Shown: one piece after another, positions 46,225 through 56,231 of the stretch
Numbering within the stretch: the stretch's first letter is position 1
Layout of the letters: the number at the start of each line of letters is the position of its first letter
Assembly (NCBI GenBank): GCA_028823345.1
Contig: JAPKBR010000003.1
Coordinates: 62,001-126,000 of the forward strand
Origin: Planctomycetota bacterium
Lineage (GTDB): Bacteria; Planctomycetota; UBA1135; GCA-002686595
DNA length: 64,000 bases
Direction of reading: 5' to 3'
Translations under genes and position numbers: made by a program
Notes under the pieces: model-generated
What the model saw: the letters and a program-made list of their open reading frames with translations, nothing else
Database searches by the model: none
What the model was told of the DNA's origin: nothing

Positions 46225-46227
46225 AAA

Positions 46228-46260
46228 GTTGTAAACCCCTTGCAGTCAAGGGGTTACAAC
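46228..46260. terminator. Long hairpin after the M48 lipoprotein gene
   Basis: GTTGTAAACCCCTTG, loop CAGT and CAAGGGGTTACAAC form a 14-bp stem with one bulged A. It starts three bases after the M48 stop. On the minus strand it is followed by four T residues, and on the plus strand by none. A terminator is the simplest reading. Confidence 0.5.
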
Positions 46261-46411
46261 GGCGGGGCCGAAGGAGGGCAAGCGAAGTCGGGCTGCGGTT
46301 TCTACTTTCCTATGCCCACGGGACCAACCCCGAGGTATTCCGGGTCCCCACGGACCCCCGCCCGAGTACTTCTCCGGGCATTTCCACCAGCACCTACCCC
46401 TCCGCTGCCCC

Positions 46412-47899
46412 GTGAAGGTCGCCTTCGCAACTCCCGAATTCCAGAGCTTGGTGCGCCGCACCAACCTCGCCGAGATCGCTGAACAACTCCCCCGCGCCCT
46501 GATGGCTGCGGGTGCGAATGTCCGTGTCTTTTTGCCTCTGACCAAGGACATCGACACCTCGATTCTCACCGGGCTCAAGAACGCGGGCAGCCTGACTCTC
46601 CCGGATGGGGACGAAACCGTGCGCGTGCGAGTGATGCGCGGCCAGCTCAACGGCTTGGAGCTCTGCCTGATCGATCATGCCCAGCTCTTCCGCACGCGGC
46701 ACCCCTACGGAGATGCCCAGGGCCCCTATAGCGACAACTGGCGCCGGTTCGCGATTTTCGCACGGGCCGTTCTGGAAGGCCTTGAACTCATCCGCTTCTC
46801 CGCAGATGTGATCCACTGTTTTGATTGGACCACGGGTTTGATTCCGGTCATTCAAAAACTCGAGTACCAAAACCGCGTTGAGAAACACCCTGCCTCCAAG
46901 GCTGGCACTTTCTTCGCCGTGCAAAACACCGCTATGCAAGGCAGTTTTGAGCGCGAGATCTTGCCAAAGATCGGAATCCCCCACTCAGAATTCCACGCCA
47001 TTGGCGGAGTCGAGTTGGGAGGCAAGATCAACTACCTGAAGGCAGGGGCAGAGTACGCCACAATCATCGGCACCAACTCCCCCACAATGGTGGGGTCAGT
47101 AACCTCCTTGCCCAACGACAGCACGGTCTACGACACCTTTAGGCGTCGAGAAAAAGAGATCGTTGGCATTACGCCCGGCATCAACTATCGCTCTTGGGAC
47201 CCGAGCTGCGACCCCCTGCTGGCCCAGGTCTTCGGTCCCGATGACAAGGATCCCACCGCAGGCAAGCGCAGGTGCAAAGTCACCTTGCAAAAAGCCCTCA
47301 AACTAGACAACGGTCCCCGGACGCCCCTGATCTGCGTGATCGGCCAGTTCGACAGCGATGGCGGTTTCGACATTGTCTCTGAGGCGCTCACTCCCCTGCT
47401 GGAGCGGTCCGTGCAAGTGGTCATGATGGGCCCGGGAAGTCCCGAGGTTCTTGAGCGCCTGCACACCATCGAGCAAACATTCGCCGGCCGTTGCCGAATC
47501 ATCGAGGGCTACAACGTCAACACTGCCCATGTGTTGCTTGGTGGGTCCGACATCTTGCTGTTACCGTCCCACTTCCACGCTGCGCCAACCTTGCCCGCAA
47601 TTGGCATGCGCTACGGCGTGGTCCCAGTCACTTTTGCGAACGGCGGACTCGCAGATGTGGTTCGGGATGTGCGCGATCATCCGCTTAATGGCACTGGATT
47701 TTCATTCAAGAGCTACGACGCTGACTCTATGCTCGAGGATGGCATCGATGCTGCGCGGCAGCACTACAAGAACACCCCTGACTGGAAACAAGTGGTTCTG
47801 CGCTGCCTGGGCGAAGACAACTCTTGGGCTGCTGCAGCCGATCAACAGCTCAAGGCCTACCGCCGCGTTCGTCGGCGTACTCCCCCGAGGAGGAGCTAG
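46412..47899 (+). CDS. Glycogen synthase-like glycosyltransferase, degenerate motifs
   Basis: The 495-residue GT-B protein is related to GlgA: KVAFATPEFQSLVRR at the start, FFAVQNTAMQGSFE at the place of the HNxxYQG motif, GITPGINYRSWDP at the place of NGID...WNP, and MRYGVVPVTFANGGLADVV near the C-terminus. Two hallmarks are missing. KTGGL near the N-terminus reads RRTNL, and the EPCG motif with the catalytic Glu reads LLPSHFHAAPTLPAIG (about residue 387). It may use another sugar or be inactive. The start is a GTG with a 151-base leader. It heads the run of ROK kinase and glcDEF. Confidence 0.75.
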   Translation: MKVAFATPEFQSLVRRTNLAEIAEQLPRALMAAGANVRVFLPLTKDIDTSILTGLKNAGSLTLPDGDETVRVRVMRGQLNGLELCLIDHAQLFRTRHPYGDAQGPYSDNWRRFAIFARAVLEGLELIRFSADVIHCFDWTTGLIPVIQKLEYQNRVEKHPASKAGTFFAVQNTAMQGSFEREILPKIGIPHSEFHAIGGVELGGKINYLKAGAEYATIIGTNSPTMVGSVTSLPNDSTVYDTFRRREKEIVGITPGINYRSWDPSCDPLLAQVFGPDDKDPTAGKRRCKVTLQKALKLDNGPRTPLICVIGQFDSDGGFDIVSEALTPLLERSVQVVMMGPGSPEVLERLHTIEQTFAGRCRIIEGYNVNTAHVLLGGSDILLLPSHFHAAPTLPAIGMRYGVVPVTFANGGLADVVRDVRDHPLNGTGFSFKSYDADSMLEDGIDAARQHYKNTPDWKQVVLRCLGEDNSWAAAADQQLKAYRRVRRRTPPRRS

Positions 47900-47905
47900 C
47901 TGCTA

Positions 47906-48817
47906 ATGTCGCCGACCGGTCGTTTCCTAGGTCTCGACATCGGTGGAACCTCGGTCAAGGCCGGCATGGTCGGGCCCGGGGAAAAACGAGTGGGTGCATC
48001 TATGCCCCTGCCCACCCAAATCCAGGACGGGCCAGAAGTCTTTCTTGACCGGCTTTGCGACTACGCTCGCTCTTTCGGTCCCTTTGACGCGGTAGGCGTA
48101 GGCTGCCCCGGGGTATTTGATCCAGGTACGGGTGCCCTGCGCGCTTCGGCCAACCTCCAAAATCTCGAGGGGCGCATCTTGGGCCAAGAAATTGCGCAAC
48201 GGCTCAACCTATCCGAGAACCAAGTGCGCGTGGACAACGACGCGAACCTTGCCGCCTATGGGGAACAGTGGCACGGTGCCGGAGCAGGTCGTGACAACAT
48301 GTGCCTGCTCACCCTGGGCACCGGGATCGGCGGCGGACTGATCCAAGACGGTCGGCTCTTCACCGGCCCCCACGGTATGGCAAGCGAGGTGGGCCACATC
48401 GTGATTCTGCCCAAGGAACAGGGAGGGCATCCCTGCGGCTGCGGCAGTGCCGGCTGCCTGGAAACCCTGGCCTCTGCCACCCACGTGAGACGCCGCGCGC
48501 GGGAAGCGGGCCTGACCGAGGATACGGTGGAACTCTGCCGCCGTGCCGAGGCGGCGGCGGGACCCGAACGGGAATTGCTGCACCAGGTTGGCCGCGACTT
48601 GGGACGGGGCATGTCCTATGTAGTTTCGCTCTTAGACATCACCTTCTTCGTGATCGCAGGGGGCTTCAGCGCGGCCTTGCCCCAGATGATCGAAGGGATC
48701 CACGAAACACTTTCTGAGCGGCGCTATGGCACGCCCAAGCCTGATGTGGTTCGTGCGACCCTGGGCCCTGATGCTGGCTGGATGGGGGCCGCTCGCCTAG
48801 CGGGGGACGCCCGGTGA
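47906..48817 (+). CDS. ROK-family sugar kinase, probable glucokinase
   Basis: The 303-residue protein has the ROK features: the ATP phosphate loop FLGLDIGGTSVKAGM, DNDANLAAYGEQ with the catalytic Asp, LTLGTGIGGGLIQDG, and the zinc motif HPCGCGSAGCLETLAS. ROK kinases phosphorylate glucose or related sugars at O6. It follows the glycogen-synthase-like gene by six bases and overlaps glcD as GTGA, so it belongs to a sugar and C2-acid operon. Whether the substrate is glucose or an N-acetylated sugar cannot be settled by sight. Confidence 0.85.
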   Translation: MSPTGRFLGLDIGGTSVKAGMVGPGEKRVGASMPLPTQIQDGPEVFLDRLCDYARSFGPFDAVGVGCPGVFDPGTGALRASANLQNLEGRILGQEIAQRLNLSENQVRVDNDANLAAYGEQWHGAGAGRDNMCLLTLGTGIGGGLIQDGRLFTGPHGMASEVGHIVILPKEQGGHPCGCGSAGCLETLASATHVRRRAREAGLTEDTVELCRRAEAAAGPERELLHQVGRDLGRGMSYVVSLLDITFFVIAGGFSAALPQMIEGIHETLSERRYGTPKPDVVRATLGPDAGWMGAARLAGDAR

Positions 48818-50259
48818 CCAAGAACTGGATCGACGAACTGCGCACAATAGTCGGGCCCCGCAATGTAATCACCGGCTCTGAATCCCTTGCTTGGGAATCC
48901 GACGGATTGTCATTGGTGCGCGGAATGGGCCAAGCCATCGTCTTGCCGTTGGATACGGAAGAAACCGTCCTGGTCATGAAACTATTGGCACGAGAGGGAG
49001 TCCCGGTGGTGCCAAGAGGCGCTGGCACTGGCCTCACCGGCGGAGCCACACCAGTCGAAGGAGGCGTGACCGTGGGAACCGCGCGCATGCGCGAGATCTT
49101 TTCCATTGATCCAGTCGGACGATTGGCGCATGTGCAGGCGGGAGTAGTGAACTCGGATCTCAGCGTGGCTGCCCGGCCCCATGGTCTGTTCTATGCCCCG
49201 GACCCTTCGAGTCAAGCGGCTTGCACCTTGGGAGGCAACGTGGCAAACAACTCGGGCGGGCCCCACTGCTTCATGCACGGATCCACCACCCGCCACGTGC
49301 GCGGAGTCAAGTTGGTGGATGCCCAGGGCCAAGTGCTCGACCTCTTGGCCAGCCCGGCGGATCCCGAAGGCCTCGATCTGGTCGGTCTGATCACCGGTAG
49401 CGAAGGCATGTTCGGGATGGTCACCGAAGTGCAGCTGAACCTCGAGCCTCTTCCCGAGGAGGTCCAGACCATCATTGCGGTTTTCCCCAGCTTGGATGCG
49501 GCCTGCGACTGCGTTTCCGAAGCAATCGCCGCCCACATCGAAGCATCAGCCATCGAGATCCTCGACAAGCTCACCATCGCTGCGGTGGAGGACAGCATTT
49601 TTGCTGCGGGCTATCCCCGGGAGGCAGAAGCGCTCTTGCTCGTGGAAGCGGAAGGGGGTGCCTTGGAAGTGCAAGAGACCATCGACTTGGTTTTGCAACT
49701 GGCGAAGAAACACGGGGCCATGGAAATCCGCAGCGCTCAAGACAAGGCTGAACGCGCACGGCTTTGGGCCGGCCGCAAGGGAGCCTTCGGGGCCATGGGG
49801 CGCGTGGCGCCGGACCTCTATGTTGCCGACGTGGTCGCGCCTCGCACGCGCTTGCGGGAAATCGTCGCCCTTGCGATCAAGATCGCCGAGGAACGCAACC
49901 TGCGCTTGGGCAACGTTTTCCATGCAGGGGATGGCAACCTGCACCCGAATATCGCCTACGACCGGCGAGACGAGGACGAGGTCCGTCGCGTACTGGAAGC
50001 GGGACAGCTGATCATGGAGGCCTGCATCGAACGGGGCGGATCCTTGACCGGCGAACACGGGGTGGGGGTCGAAAAGATGACCCACATGTGCGACCTATTC
50101 GACGACGACGACCTGAACACCATGCACCGGGTACGGGATGCACTTGATCCCAAACGCCGCATGAACCCAACCAAGGTTCTGCCCCTGCGCGCCTGCCGCG
50201 AAGTACGCAACGGCGGATTGCCCTTTTCACCCATGGGGAATCTGGGGGCCAAGACATGA
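48814..50259 (+). CDS. glcD: Glycolate oxidase subunit GlcD
   Basis: This FAD-binding subunit oxidises glycolate to glyoxylate. It has the PCMH-type flavin motif VPRGAGTGLTGGATPVEGG and QAACTLGGNVANNSGGPHC, with the C-terminal FHAGDGNLHPNI and GEHGVGVEKM. The length of 481 residues is normal. The GTG start overlaps the ROK gene. glcE and glcF follow, each with a four-base overlap, so the three subunits are made together. Confidence 0.95.
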   Translation: MTKNWIDELRTIVGPRNVITGSESLAWESDGLSLVRGMGQAIVLPLDTEETVLVMKLLAREGVPVVPRGAGTGLTGGATPVEGGVTVGTARMREIFSIDPVGRLAHVQAGVVNSDLSVAARPHGLFYAPDPSSQAACTLGGNVANNSGGPHCFMHGSTTRHVRGVKLVDAQGQVLDLLASPADPEGLDLVGLITGSEGMFGMVTEVQLNLEPLPEEVQTIIAVFPSLDAACDCVSEAIAAHIEASAIEILDKLTIAAVEDSIFAAGYPREAEALLLVEAEGGALEVQETIDLVLQLAKKHGAMEIRSAQDKAERARLWAGRKGAFGAMGRVAPDLYVADVVAPRTRLREIVALAIKIAEERNLRLGNVFHAGDGNLHPNIAYDRRDEDEVRRVLEAGQLIMEACIERGGSLTGEHGVGVEKMTHMCDLFDDDDLNTMHRVRDALDPKRRMNPTKVLPLRACREVRNGGLPFSPMGNLGAKT

Positions 50260-51500
50260 GCCAGACCAATGCTTCAGACCGCGCGCACCTCTTGGGCCAG
50301 GGCTCGGGATGCGCCCTGGGAGAAGTGCGTGAATTGACTTGTCTCGCACCCAAGGACCACGGCCAACTGGCGGAGGTCCTGGGGGAAGCCCGTCGCAGGA
50401 GTTTCTCCGTGCTGCCCATCGGCGCAGGAAGTCAATTGGCCTGGTGTCGTCCCGATGCCATCGATGACCCGGCCAACGCCCCCATCCCGATCAGCCTCAT
50501 GCACATGGCCGGGGTGCTAGAGCAGATCCCTGGCGAAGGCACGGTCACCGCCCAGGCTGGCACTCCTTGGTGCGACCTAGCCCAAGCCGTTGAGCAATCA
50601 GGCGAATGCCTCCCGGCGGACTTGGCCGGAGCAACCACGTCCACCCTGGGGGGCATTTTGGCAGCGGGACGCTCGGGCCCCAACCGATTGCGCCATGGCC
50701 CCCTGCGCCATCATGTGCTGGGCATGCAGGTCATGCTGTCTGACGGCACCCTGGCCAAGAGCGGTGGACGATTGGTCAAGAACGTCACCGGGTTCGATCT
50801 TCATCGCTTGTACACGGGTTCCCGCGGCACCCTGGCCATCATTCTTGAAGCCAGCTTGCGGCTCAAGGCCCTCCCCGAACGGGAATGGAGTTTTTCCATG
50901 CCCGTGGCAGACTGCGCCAGCGGATTTACCAAGGCCTTAGAAATCCAACAGGCCATGCCACGCCTGCACTGGTTGGTGCTGACGCGCACCCAGTCCGGAG
51001 TGCGCCTGCAAGGTGGACTCGCGGGGCGTGCAAGCCAAGTGAGGTCGGATCAGGAGAGGGTCCTAAGGGCCCTTGGGGGCACACCCGAATCCTTTGATGG
51101 CCAAGCACCCACCGAGCGCAAACGCCTCGGGGAAGAGGGGGCAGAGAATCGCCACGCCTGGGAAATCGGCAGTCCACTCACCCACTGCGCCGAACTCCTA
51201 GGCATCCTCGAAGCCCAACTGCCCACCGAGACAAAGCTGTGGGTGGATTGCGGTGCAGGTCGTATTTTGGTGGGTCCGGCGGGAGACGCGACCGTCACGG
51301 AAAAGCCCTCTTGGGCGGAAACCATCGGTGCAGAGGCCACATCCCTGCGCCCTCTCTGTGTCCACCGCCACTTGCACGCCCAGTGGACAGGGTCCAATCC
51401 AAGCCCCACTCAAACGAATTGGCAACAACGCTTGACGTGCGGACTCGATCCGGCCGGCATCTTCTCCATGACCCTTGATCCCGGGAAGGCACCCGCATGA
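50256..51500 (+). CDS. glcE: Glycolate oxidase subunit GlcE
   Basis: The protein is a second FAD-binding subunit, a paralogue of GlcD. It has TLGGILAAGRSGPNRLRHGPLRHHVLGMQV and KNVTGFDLHRLYTGSRGTLAIILE, which are GlcE hallmarks. The 414 residues are slightly longer than the 350-400 usual. It overlaps glcD and glcF by ATGA. The first 30 residues are less conserved. Confidence 0.93.
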   Translation: MSQTNASDRAHLLGQGSGCALGEVRELTCLAPKDHGQLAEVLGEARRRSFSVLPIGAGSQLAWCRPDAIDDPANAPIPISLMHMAGVLEQIPGEGTVTAQAGTPWCDLAQAVEQSGECLPADLAGATTSTLGGILAAGRSGPNRLRHGPLRHHVLGMQVMLSDGTLAKSGGRLVKNVTGFDLHRLYTGSRGTLAIILEASLRLKALPEREWSFSMPVADCASGFTKALEIQQAMPRLHWLVLTRTQSGVRLQGGLAGRASQVRSDQERVLRALGGTPESFDGQAPTERKRLGEEGAENRHAWEIGSPLTHCAELLGILEAQLPTETKLWVDCGAGRILVGPAGDATVTEKPSWAETIGAEATSLRPLCVHRHLHAQWTGSNPSPTQTNWQQRLTCGLDPAGIFSMTLDPGKAPA

Positions 51501-52822
51501 GCAGCGCGATCCGCTCCTTGCCCCTGGACTACGACCTGACCCTGGACTGCATCCACTGCGGTTTGTGTCTGAACTCCTGTCCTACCTATCGCCAAAGCGG
51601 CCGGGAATCAGAGGGCCCCCGCGGCAGAATACATCTGATGCGCGCCCTGGCCGAAGGACGCCTAGAGGCCGATCAGGATTGCGTGGAAGCCCTTGACTCG
51701 TGCCTAGTCTGCCGCAATTGCGAAACCGTTTGCCCCGCCGGAGTGCAGTTCGGCGCCCTGATGGAAAGCGCCCGGGACCATCTGCCTGCGCCGGGTCTTC
51801 TCGCACGGGGCCTGCGTTGGTTTGGGTTCCGCTTGGTCCTTCCCCACCGCCGGGTGCTTGGGTTCTTGGCAGGAGCCGTGCGCCTGACGCAACTCCTGCG
51901 ACTGCCCCAGGCCATAGCACCGCTCTTGGGTCAGCGTGGAATTGCTCTGGCCCATCTGCCGGTTTTCCCGGAAGCGAACAAGCGTCGTAATCTGCCCCCC
52001 ATATGCCCCAGCACGAGCGAACGCACGGAAGCCGTGGGCATGCTGGAAGGTTGCGTGCAGAGGCAACTGTACGGGGATGTCAACCGCGCAACCGTCGCAG
52101 TCCTCAATGCTTGCGGTGCCGATGTGCACACGCCACAAGACCACGCATGTTGCGGGGCACTGCACGCGCACAACGGGGACTTGGACGAAGCCCGACGCTT
52201 GGCCCAAAAAACCATCCAAGCATTCGAGGACATGGGCGGCGAACCGGACATGCGGATTGTGTTGAACTCGGCCGGTTGTGGAGCCCACATGGCCGAGTAC
52301 CCAAGGCTCTTCGCTGAGGATCCCCTATGGCTCCCGCGGGCGGATGCCTTTGCGCAACGGGTGATCGATTTCTCCGCCTTTGTGGCCCAAGCCGAACGGG
52401 CTGAGCGACTCAAGAAACAACTCGCACCCCTAGCCCCACGCAAGGTTGCCTGGGACGATCCCTGCCATCTTTGTCACGGCCAAGGAATCACCGCCGAGCC
52501 TCGGGCCCTGTTGGATTTAATTCCTGGAATCGAGCGGGTGGAGATGCCGGGCGCTGGATCCTGCTGCGGGTCAGCGGGCATCCATGCCCTCTTGTATCCA
52601 GCGGAATCCAACCAGTTACTCGACGCCAAACTAGAGGAGTTCACTAGCTCTGAAGCCGATGTATTGATCACCGCGAATCCCGGGTGCCAGATGCAGTGGC
52701 ATGGGGGTTTCTCAAGAACAGGAAAGGCTACCCGGCCCCAACACTTAGCCGAAATCCTCGCCGCATCCTTGGCTCAAGGACCCCAGGTGGTTTCGAAGGC
52801 TAAGCCTCCGAAGAAGGGATAG
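51497..52822 (+). CDS. glcF: Glycolate oxidase iron-sulfur subunit GlcF
   Basis: The 441-residue subunit has two 4Fe-4S ferredoxin-like motifs, CIHCGLCLNSCPTY and CLVCRNCETVCPAG, followed by two CCG domains with DHACCGALHAHNGD and GAGSCCGSAGIHAL, the heterodisulfide-reductase-like cysteine motifs of GlcF. It passes electrons from the flavin subunits to the quinone pool at the membrane. The start overlaps glcE as ATGA. No transporter (glcA or lldP-like) is in the window. Confidence 0.94.
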   Translation: MSSAIRSLPLDYDLTLDCIHCGLCLNSCPTYRQSGRESEGPRGRIHLMRALAEGRLEADQDCVEALDSCLVCRNCETVCPAGVQFGALMESARDHLPAPGLLARGLRWFGFRLVLPHRRVLGFLAGAVRLTQLLRLPQAIAPLLGQRGIALAHLPVFPEANKRRNLPPICPSTSERTEAVGMLEGCVQRQLYGDVNRATVAVLNACGADVHTPQDHACCGALHAHNGDLDEARRLAQKTIQAFEDMGGEPDMRIVLNSAGCGAHMAEYPRLFAEDPLWLPRADAFAQRVIDFSAFVAQAERAERLKKQLAPLAPRKVAWDDPCHLCHGQGITAEPRALLDLIPGIERVEMPGAGSCCGSAGIHALLYPAESNQLLDAKLEEFTSSEADVLITANPGCQMQWHGGFSRTGKATRPQHLAEILAASLAQGPQVVSKAKPPKKG

Positions 52823-52892
52823 GGCTGCTATCCAAGTTAGTCCAACGAGACTTGGGGACCAAAGAGATGCTCGGCACCTCATTCATCAATCC

Positions 52893-53636
52893 CTAAGGAG
52901 TCTGGGGCGACTCGTCCCCTTCGGGATTCTGTTCGGAGTCCAGCGTGGGAGGCAACCAAGCCGCGACAAACGGCTCAAGGTCCTCATATCTGGCGCGGGC
53001 CCTGGGCGGAAAAGCGAGGTGCAAGATCAGTGCCCTCGGGCCGCTCGTCAAGTCCACCCGCAAGGTGTCGTGAAAGGTGGGCTCCCCGTCGACCCTCTCG
53101 AAGTGTCTCAGGTGAACCCAGGGCACCTCGTAGGGGCCCCAAGGAATGCGCCCCCCATCCATGGGCAAGGCCTCGCCCTTGAAATTCAAGCTCTCGATCC
53201 CCTTGTAGTTGAGGCCTCGAAAGAGCTTCTTGCGCTGGTCCAAGCTGGTCTTGATCGGGTGCCGTACCAAGAGTGCCCCACTGGGGCCGAATCCTTCGCG
53301 CTGCTTCAGGTGCCCCCAAGGTTTGGGCTGCATTTTCCCCATCCTTTTCGGCATATTGGATAGGGCTTCGGCTTCCTGCTCATCAGCCACGAACTCGGGC
53401 GTAGCATCCCCCAAGGGCGAGTACCGCAACATGACGCGCCCATCGGGCACGGACTCGCAGCCATCCACTTTCCAGCCCAGGGGAGATCCCACAGGATCGA
53501 AGACCTCGTTCAAAAACGGTTCTTCCTCGATGGCTAGCGCCGAGCGAGAGCATTGACCTGAAAAGGTCATGCCCAACAGGGCGAGGCCGCCGAAGAGGGC
53601 CAGTACTCCCCCCACACTTTCGCGCGATCGACTCAT
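52893..53636 (-). CDS. Exported or membrane-anchored protein of unknown function
   Basis: The protein of 247 residues has an N-terminal hydrophobic helix (VGGVLALFGGLALLGMTFSG) and a soluble region rich in charged and aromatic residues, including LKQREGFGPSGALLVRHPIKTSLDQRKKLFRGLNYKG. The C-terminal tail is acidic and Pro-rich. I recognise no family. It overlaps the previous gene as ATGA, so the pair is probably produced together. Confidence 0.6.
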   Translation of the reverse strand: MSRSRESVGGVLALFGGLALLGMTFSGQCSRSALAIEEEPFLNEVFDPVGSPLGWKVDGCESVPDGRVMLRYSPLGDATPEFVADEQEAEALSNMPKRMGKMQPKPWGHLKQREGFGPSGALLVRHPIKTSLDQRKKLFRGLNYKGIESLNFKGEALPMDGGRIPWGPYEVPWVHLRHFERVDGEPTFHDTLRVDLTSGPRALILHLAFPPRARARYEDLEPFVAAWLPPTLDSEQNPEGDESPQTP

Positions 53637-54289
53637 TGGTCGGAATCTTCCTCGTCAGATATCTCTTCGATCGGCTCAGGCTCTTCTTGTACCAGTGAGT
53701 ACGCCCCATCCGGTCCAATCGTGAAGGGATCAAAGAAGACCCGCAGCTCCTCGTCGGTGATCTCACCCTTCGATCCCGTGCGCTGAAACTGGACCATGAT
53801 GACGGGCAGGGCGCCTTCCTCGCTGAGCTCCAACATGAAAGTCGACCCGCTTGATGTATTCGTATCGTAGCTCCCTTCGAAAACACGCCCTTGAATCTCA
53901 ATCGTGCGCTCCGCCCCACCCGAAGGAGCGGTTTCATCCCAGTGCTCACCCGCCATTTCCATGTCGTTGATCACAAAGAAAAAAGCGGTCACGGGGGAGC
54001 CATCATCTCCACCGGGCCCCTGCATAACGAAAACCTCAAAATCCATGAAGGGGATCTTGTTCCCGAGTACCAGGTTCCAGCCTTCGGGCAACTCTTCCAC
54101 CGGCAAGGCTTCGGCCAGCCTTTCAAGGCTGGCCTCGGGGTTCAGGGCATCCTTAACCCAACCAACCCCCATGAAGCCGATCACTCCGGCAATTACCAGC
54201 AGGCCCAAGCAGCCCAAGCCACAGCCCCAAAGCAGTGGATTGCGCTTCTTTTTACCGCCACCTTCCGTCGATCCCCAATCATCAGCCAT
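53633..54289 (-). CDS. Single-pass membrane protein of unknown function
   Basis: The ATG at 54289, two bases after the hydroxyacyl-CoA dehydrogenase stop, is chosen over the track start at 54301. The 218-residue product has a basic stretch, GGGKKKRN, and a hydrophobic helix, LLWGCGLGCLGLLVIAGVIGF. The periplasmic domain has EGWNLVLGNKIPFMDFEVFVM and an acidic tail ending EEISDEEDSDQ. I do not recognise the family. The position suggests a link to the lipid genes or simply read-through transcription. Confidence 0.6.
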   Translation of the reverse strand: MADDWGSTEGGGKKKRNPLLWGCGLGCLGLLVIAGVIGFMGVGWVKDALNPEASLERLAEALPVEELPEGWNLVLGNKIPFMDFEVFVMQGPGGDDGSPVTAFFFVINDMEMAGEHWDETAPSGGAERTIEIQGRVFEGSYDTNTSSGSTFMLELSEEGALPVIMVQFQRTGSKGEITDEELRVFFDPFTIGPDGAYSLVQEEPEPIEEISDEEDSDQ

Positions 54290-54291
54290 AT

Positions 54292-55149
<858 letters not shown>

Positions 55150-55176
55150 GAAAGTCAAAAAGGAAGGTGCAGAGGA

Positions 55177-56208
55177 CTAGGGAACCAGGATGATCTTACC
55201 GCGCACGGCTCGATCCTCCAGCAACTGATGGGCTTGGCGCGCTTCGGCCAGGGGCAAAATGCGATCGATCACCGGCCGGTAGACTCCGGCGGAGAGCCTC
55301 GCAAGAATCAGGGGCAAAGCACTGCGTGGCCCCATGGTGGAACCGAGCACGGTCTGCTGTTTGATGAATAGGTGCGGCAGTTGCAACTGAACCTCTGGAC
55401 CTGTGGTGCCCCCGCAGGTGACCAAGCGACCGAGCCGCGCCAGGACACGCATGGAACCGGACCAGGTGGCGGGGCCCACGTGCTCCACCACCACATCTGT
55501 GCCCTTGCCGCCAGTAAGCGCCTTGATCTCCTTGGGCCAATTGGGATCGGTGTGGTCCACTGCAGCTTCGGCGCCCAATTCGAGCCCCAATGCGCGACCC
55601 TCGGGGCTGCTGGCGCTGGTGAAAACCCGGCAACCCTCATCCCTCGCAATTTGAATTGCGGCGCAACCCACGCCCGATCCGGCACCGAGGATCATCACGG
55701 TTTCGCCTTTGCGAATTACCGCGCGCTCCATCAGCATGCCCCATGCGGTCAAGAACGTAAGGGGCGTGGCAGCGGTTGTGATCGGGTCCAGCCCAGCGGG
55801 AAGGGGCAGACAGTAGCGGGCGGGCAAGGTCACATATTCCGCGGCGAAACCATCGCAGTGTTCTCCGCGAATCCCATAGTCCGGCGCCAGATTGTCTTGA
55901 CCCAAGCGCACAAAATCAGAATCCAGAGACGTGGTGAAGCCCGGCTCAAGCAGGACCTGTTGACCCACGGAAAGGTCATTGACTCCAGCCCCTAGGGCCG
56001 CCACTTCCCCGGTGCCGTCGCAGCCAGGAATGCGGGGAAACTCCACCGGAAATCCGGGCATACCCCGACGCACCCAGAGATCCAGGTGATTGACCGAAAC
56101 CGCGAGCACCCGAACCAGGACTTCCCCGGGGCCGGGCTCAGGGCGCTGGACGTCGGCCAGTTGCAAGACCTCGGGGCCTCCGTGCTGGGTGATCTGAACT
56201 GCTTGCAT
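55177..56208 (-). CDS. Zinc-type alcohol dehydrogenase/quinone oxidoreductase-like protein
   Basis: The 343-residue medium-chain dehydrogenase has GPGEVLVRVLAVSVNHLDLWV, PGCDGTGEVAALG and the NAD(P) motif ILGAGSGVGCAAIQIA. The structural-zinc lobe, normally with four cysteines before GEH, reads TSLDSDFVRLGQDNLAPDY, so those cysteines are gone, and the catalytic Cys after the V-S-V motif is Asn. It is therefore a zinc-free quinone-oxidoreductase or enoyl-reductase type. With ECH and HBD next to it, an acyl-CoA or aldehyde substrate is plausible. Confidence 0.85.
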   Translation of the reverse strand: MQAVQITQHGGPEVLQLADVQRPEPGPGEVLVRVLAVSVNHLDLWVRRGMPGFPVEFPRIPGCDGTGEVAALGAGVNDLSVGQQVLLEPGFTTSLDSDFVRLGQDNLAPDYGIRGEHCDGFAAEYVTLPARYCLPLPAGLDPITTAATPLTFLTAWGMLMERAVIRKGETVMILGAGSGVGCAAIQIARDEGCRVFTSASSPEGRALGLELGAEAAVDHTDPNWPKEIKALTGGKGTDVVVEHVGPATWSGSMRVLARLGRLVTCGGTTGPEVQLQLPHLFIKQQTVLGSTMGPRSALPLILARLSAGVYRPVIDRILPLAEARQAHQLLEDRAVRGKIILVP

Positions 56209-56231
56209 AGGACTTGGGGGAATGAAAAGCC

